Source: Carnobacterium_A sp047553015
Lineage (GTDB): Bacteria > Bacillota > Bacilli > Lactobacillales > Carnobacteriaceae
Assembly: GCF_047553015.1 (NCBI RefSeq)
Contig: NZ_CP180212.1
Span: 1,736,001-1,800,000, forward strand
Reading direction: 5' to 3'
Length of the DNA stretch: 64,000 nucleotides
Position 1 is the first letter of the stretch; each line of letters begins with the position of its first letter. Of this stretch, positions 62,269-64,000 are shown in pieces. The notes beneath the pieces are model-generated. The model was not told the DNA's origin and did not search any database. It worked only from the letters and a program-made list of their open reading frames with translations. A program made the position numbers and the translations under genes.

Positions 62269-62711
62269 TCACCCTTATACATTAATTTGAACTCTTCACA
62301 AACAACAGGGATTTTTTCATTGAATCCTAACTTATTTTCTGCATACTCTTTAGAGTAGAATTCTTTATGGACCACTCTCCAATACGTTAAGGAGCGATCA
62401 CCTTCTCCTTCTTTGAAGGCATGGTCGCTTGTCACTTCATCGTAGGGCACAACATAAACCTTCGTCGTCTGCGTAATGCAGATAGCTTCATCTTGACTAT
62501 CTAAAATTATGTTCCATTCGCCGATTTCAGGCAGGGGTTCTCCTTCCAAAGCATACATATCATAGGCTGAAGAAGTAGCTGTTTTGATCTCTTTCATCGT
62601 TAAATCAGCCAGTTCATCAGGCACAGCGCCATATTGCCAAGCTACATATTTTTCATTTTTATATTCTGGATCTTTCTCAATAAATTCTTCCCAAAGTTGG
62701 TTTTCATTCAT
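62265..62711 (-). CDS. ASCH domain-containing protein (second in the window)
   Basis: 148 residues. MKEIKTATSSAYDMYALEGEPLP, in essence IKTATSSAYDMYALEGE, is the ASCH ligand-loop region, and SDHAFKEGEGDRSLTYWRVVH is the conserved C-terminal block, shared with the protein at 531-989. This form, with WQYGAVPDELADL near the N-terminus, is widespread in Firmicutes and may bind modified nucleosides or RNA. The ATG at 62711 has AGAAGG upstream; ten extra codons are possible. Confidence 0.85.
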   Translation of the reverse strand: MNENQLWEEFIEKDPEYKNEKYVAWQYGAVPDELADLTMKEIKTATSSAYDMYALEGEPLPEIGEWNIILDSQDEAICITQTTKVYVVPYDEVTSDHAFKEGEGDRSLTYWRVVHKEFYSKEYAENKLGFNEKIPVVCEEFKLMYKGD

Positions 62712-62774
62712 TGCTATTCGCCTTCTCTCTAATGATTTCATCTTAATTCTACCATAATATAACGGTCTCTATGA

Positions 62775-62836
62775 GAAAAAAACCATCAGTTGATAACGCA
62801 AGATAAATTCCTCTCTTGTCATCCGCTGATGGTTTA
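62775..62836 (-). terminator. Terminator of the chemotaxis receptor gene
   Basis: AAACCATCAG pairs with CTGATGGTTT across a long loop, followed by TTTT on the minus strand. Confidence 0.7.
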
Positions 62837-62840
62837 TTTT

Positions 62841-64000
62841 TTATAGTTTAAATTTATTAACTATTTGGCTCAAGTTTTCTGCTAATGTAGCTAAGTGTTC
62901 TGAATTTCCAGATACTTCTTCCATCGAGCTACTAATTTGTTGTGTAGCAGCAGACGTTTCTTCTACTCCAGCTGCTGATTCTTCAGAAACAGCGGCGATC
63001 TCTTCAATCGAACTTCCCATAATCTCACTATTGGCTGCCATACTTTCTATATTAATAGAAATTTGTTGAATCTCACCAACCATACTTGTGACAGACTTAC
63101 TAATTTTATTAAACGTTTTTCCAGTTGTTTTAATTTGCATTGTGCCTTCTTCAACTTCTGTGTATCCTACTTGTAAAGACTCTCTTACATTTTTTGATTC
63201 TTTCTGGATTGTATTTACGAATCCTGTAATATCTGCAATGGAGACCGCTACTTGTTCGGCTAATTTTCTAACTTCGTCTGCAACAACCGCAAATCCTCTA
63301 CCATGTTCGCCCGCTCTTGCTGCTTCGATTGCTGCGTTTAAAGCTAACAAGTTTGTCTGATCGGCAACCGTTTGGATAATAGAAACTAAATCAGATATTT
63401 CTTTGGTTTGATTGTCTAATGTTCCCATTTTCCCAACCGTATCTTGGACAATCTGATCAATTTTTTGCATTTGTTGGGTAGAAGATTCCATCAATTCTGT
63501 TCCTTGATTGGTCATTTCTAAAATATGTTGAGATGTTTTATTGATTTGATCTCCTCTTTTATTGATATCTTGAACTTTTTTAGTAAAATTGCCCATTACA
63601 ATTGATAAACTGCTTGCTGTATTCGCTTGCGTTTCTGAACCCGTAGCTAGTTCTTGCATTGTTGTTGCTACTTGTTCTGAACCAGATTTCACTTCAAACG
63701 CTGATTGAGTTAATTCTTCACTATTAGCTGTCAATGTTTCCGAAGCAGCTGAAAGTTCGTAAATCATCTCTTTCAATACATCTTGCATTGTATTCATGGA
63801 TTCAGATAATTGGCCAGTCTCATCTTTAGTTGCTACCGTTAACGGCTCAATTTTTAAGTTGCCCTCTGAAATTTCTTTCATTTGTTTCATAACGAGTTTA
63901 ATGGGTCTTGTGATATTTCTTGAAGTAATATAAGCAATGATTACAGAAAATATTGCCACAATAATCGTTACAATAATCCCAGAATTTCTCATTGCTTTGC
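62841..64000 (-). CDS. Methyl-accepting chemotaxis protein, 3' part (cut by window edge)
   Basis: At least 386 residues are visible; the reading frame continues past the right edge, so the N-terminal sensor domain is missing. In order: one transmembrane helix (SGIIVTIIVAIFSVIIAYITS), a HAMP domain (NITRPIKLVMKQMKEISEGNLKI), and a long signalling helix bundle with the hairpin tip IIQTVADQTNLLALNAAIEAARAGEHGRGFAVVADEVRKLAEQ (in essence DQTNLLALNAAIEAARAGE). The tip is the CheA/CheW contact and implies a motile organism. Ligand unknown. Confidence 0.92.
   Translation of the reverse strand, partial: KAMRNSGIIVTIIVAIFSVIIAYITSRNITRPIKLVMKQMKEISEGNLKIEPLTVATKDETGQLSESMNTMQDVLKEMIYELSAASETLTANSEELTQSAFEVKSGSEQVATTMQELATGSETQANTASSLSIVMGNFTKKVQDINKRGDQINKTSQHILEMTNQGTELMESSTQQMQKIDQIVQDTVGKMGTLDNQTKEISDLVSIIQTVADQTNLLALNAAIEAARAGEHGRGFAVVADEVRKLAEQVAVSIADITGFVNTIQKESKNVRESLQVGYTEVEEGTMQIKTTGKTFNKISKSVTSMVGEIQQISINIESMAANSEIMGSSIEEIAAVSEESAAGVEETSAATQQISSSMEEVSGNSEHLATLAENLSQIVNKFKL

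Noticed and set aside
1..64000. CRISPR arrays, tRNA or rRNA genes, insertion sequences, prophage genes
   Set aside because: I saw no regularly spaced repeats, no transposase or integrase, and no tRNA cloverleaf or rRNA sequence.

Overview
The window reads as ordinary chromosomal DNA from a low-GC Gram-positive bacterium of the Lactobacillales, most like Carnobacterium or a close relative (inference from gene content, not from a search). The supporting signs are strong AGGAGG-type ribosome sites, frequent TTG starts, U-tailed hairpin terminators, PTS sugar uptake, a mevalonate-type HMG-CoA synthase, PyrR, CcpA and PerR style control sites, and single-polypeptide GlnP-like transporters. I see no rRNA, tRNA, insertion sequence, prophage or CRISPR array, and no clear island of foreign composition.

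Region 1 (1-9.4 kb, almost all minus strand): the 5' part of a CodB-like cytosine permease behind a PyrR-type attenuator; a small ASCH-domain protein; the polyamine importer operon potA-potB-potC-potD, with murB upstream but separated by a terminator and a promoter; the potassium uptake pair ktrB-ktrA; and a Gfo/Idh/MocA oxidoreductase.

Region 2 (9.5-17.5 kb): exoA; a beta-glucoside module made of a GntR/HutC regulator, a PTS EIIC and a GH1 6-phospho-beta-glucosidase, whose three upstream regions carry similar HutC-like half-palindromes and two cre-like sites; then a P-type cation ATPase preceded by a yybP-ykoY-type (Mn2+) riboswitch whose P1 stem competes with a terminator.

Region 3 (17.5-33 kb): mainly housekeeping genes: a DEDDh exonuclease, tsaE, a YwnB-like NAD(P)-binding protein, pta, ung, a Cof-type HAD phosphatase, pdxK, a tiny YvrJ protein, a LURP-one-like protein, a GNAT, a GlnP/GlnQ-type amino acid importer, uvrC, a secreted 3D-domain cell wall protein, nucleoside deoxyribosyltransferase and brnQ.

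Region 4 (33-48.5 kb): an amino acid substrate-binding lipoprotein and permease with no ATPase beside them, an intergenic region with a perfect 46-bp palindrome, an unrecognised 346-residue protein, an ABC-F protein with a degenerate second P-loop, a DbpA-type helicase, an MBL-fold hydrolase with asparaginase, a BmrA/LmrA-type exporter, and a sucrose module (scrA-scrB) with scrR placed directly behind an acyl-ACP thioesterase gene.

Region 5 (48.5-64 kb): a structured intergenic region of about 590 bp; a permuted-papain-fold protein next to a hotdog thioesterase; a TetR-controlled FtsX/LolD-type ABC system; dps with a PerR box, divergent from a YflT-type stress protein; a TrmB regulator-TauE/SafE permease-ornithine cyclodeaminase-like cluster with a clear promoter/operator; an aldo/keto reductase; divergent mvaS and a stand-alone thiolase; L25/Ctc; a YaiI-family protein; a second ASCH protein; and the 3' part of a methyl-accepting chemotaxis protein running off the right edge. 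The least described candidate functional unit is the TrmB-TauE/SafE-OCD cluster; the best supported regulatory stories are the PyrR-codB leader, the Mn2+ riboswitch-ATPase and the beta-glucoside operators.
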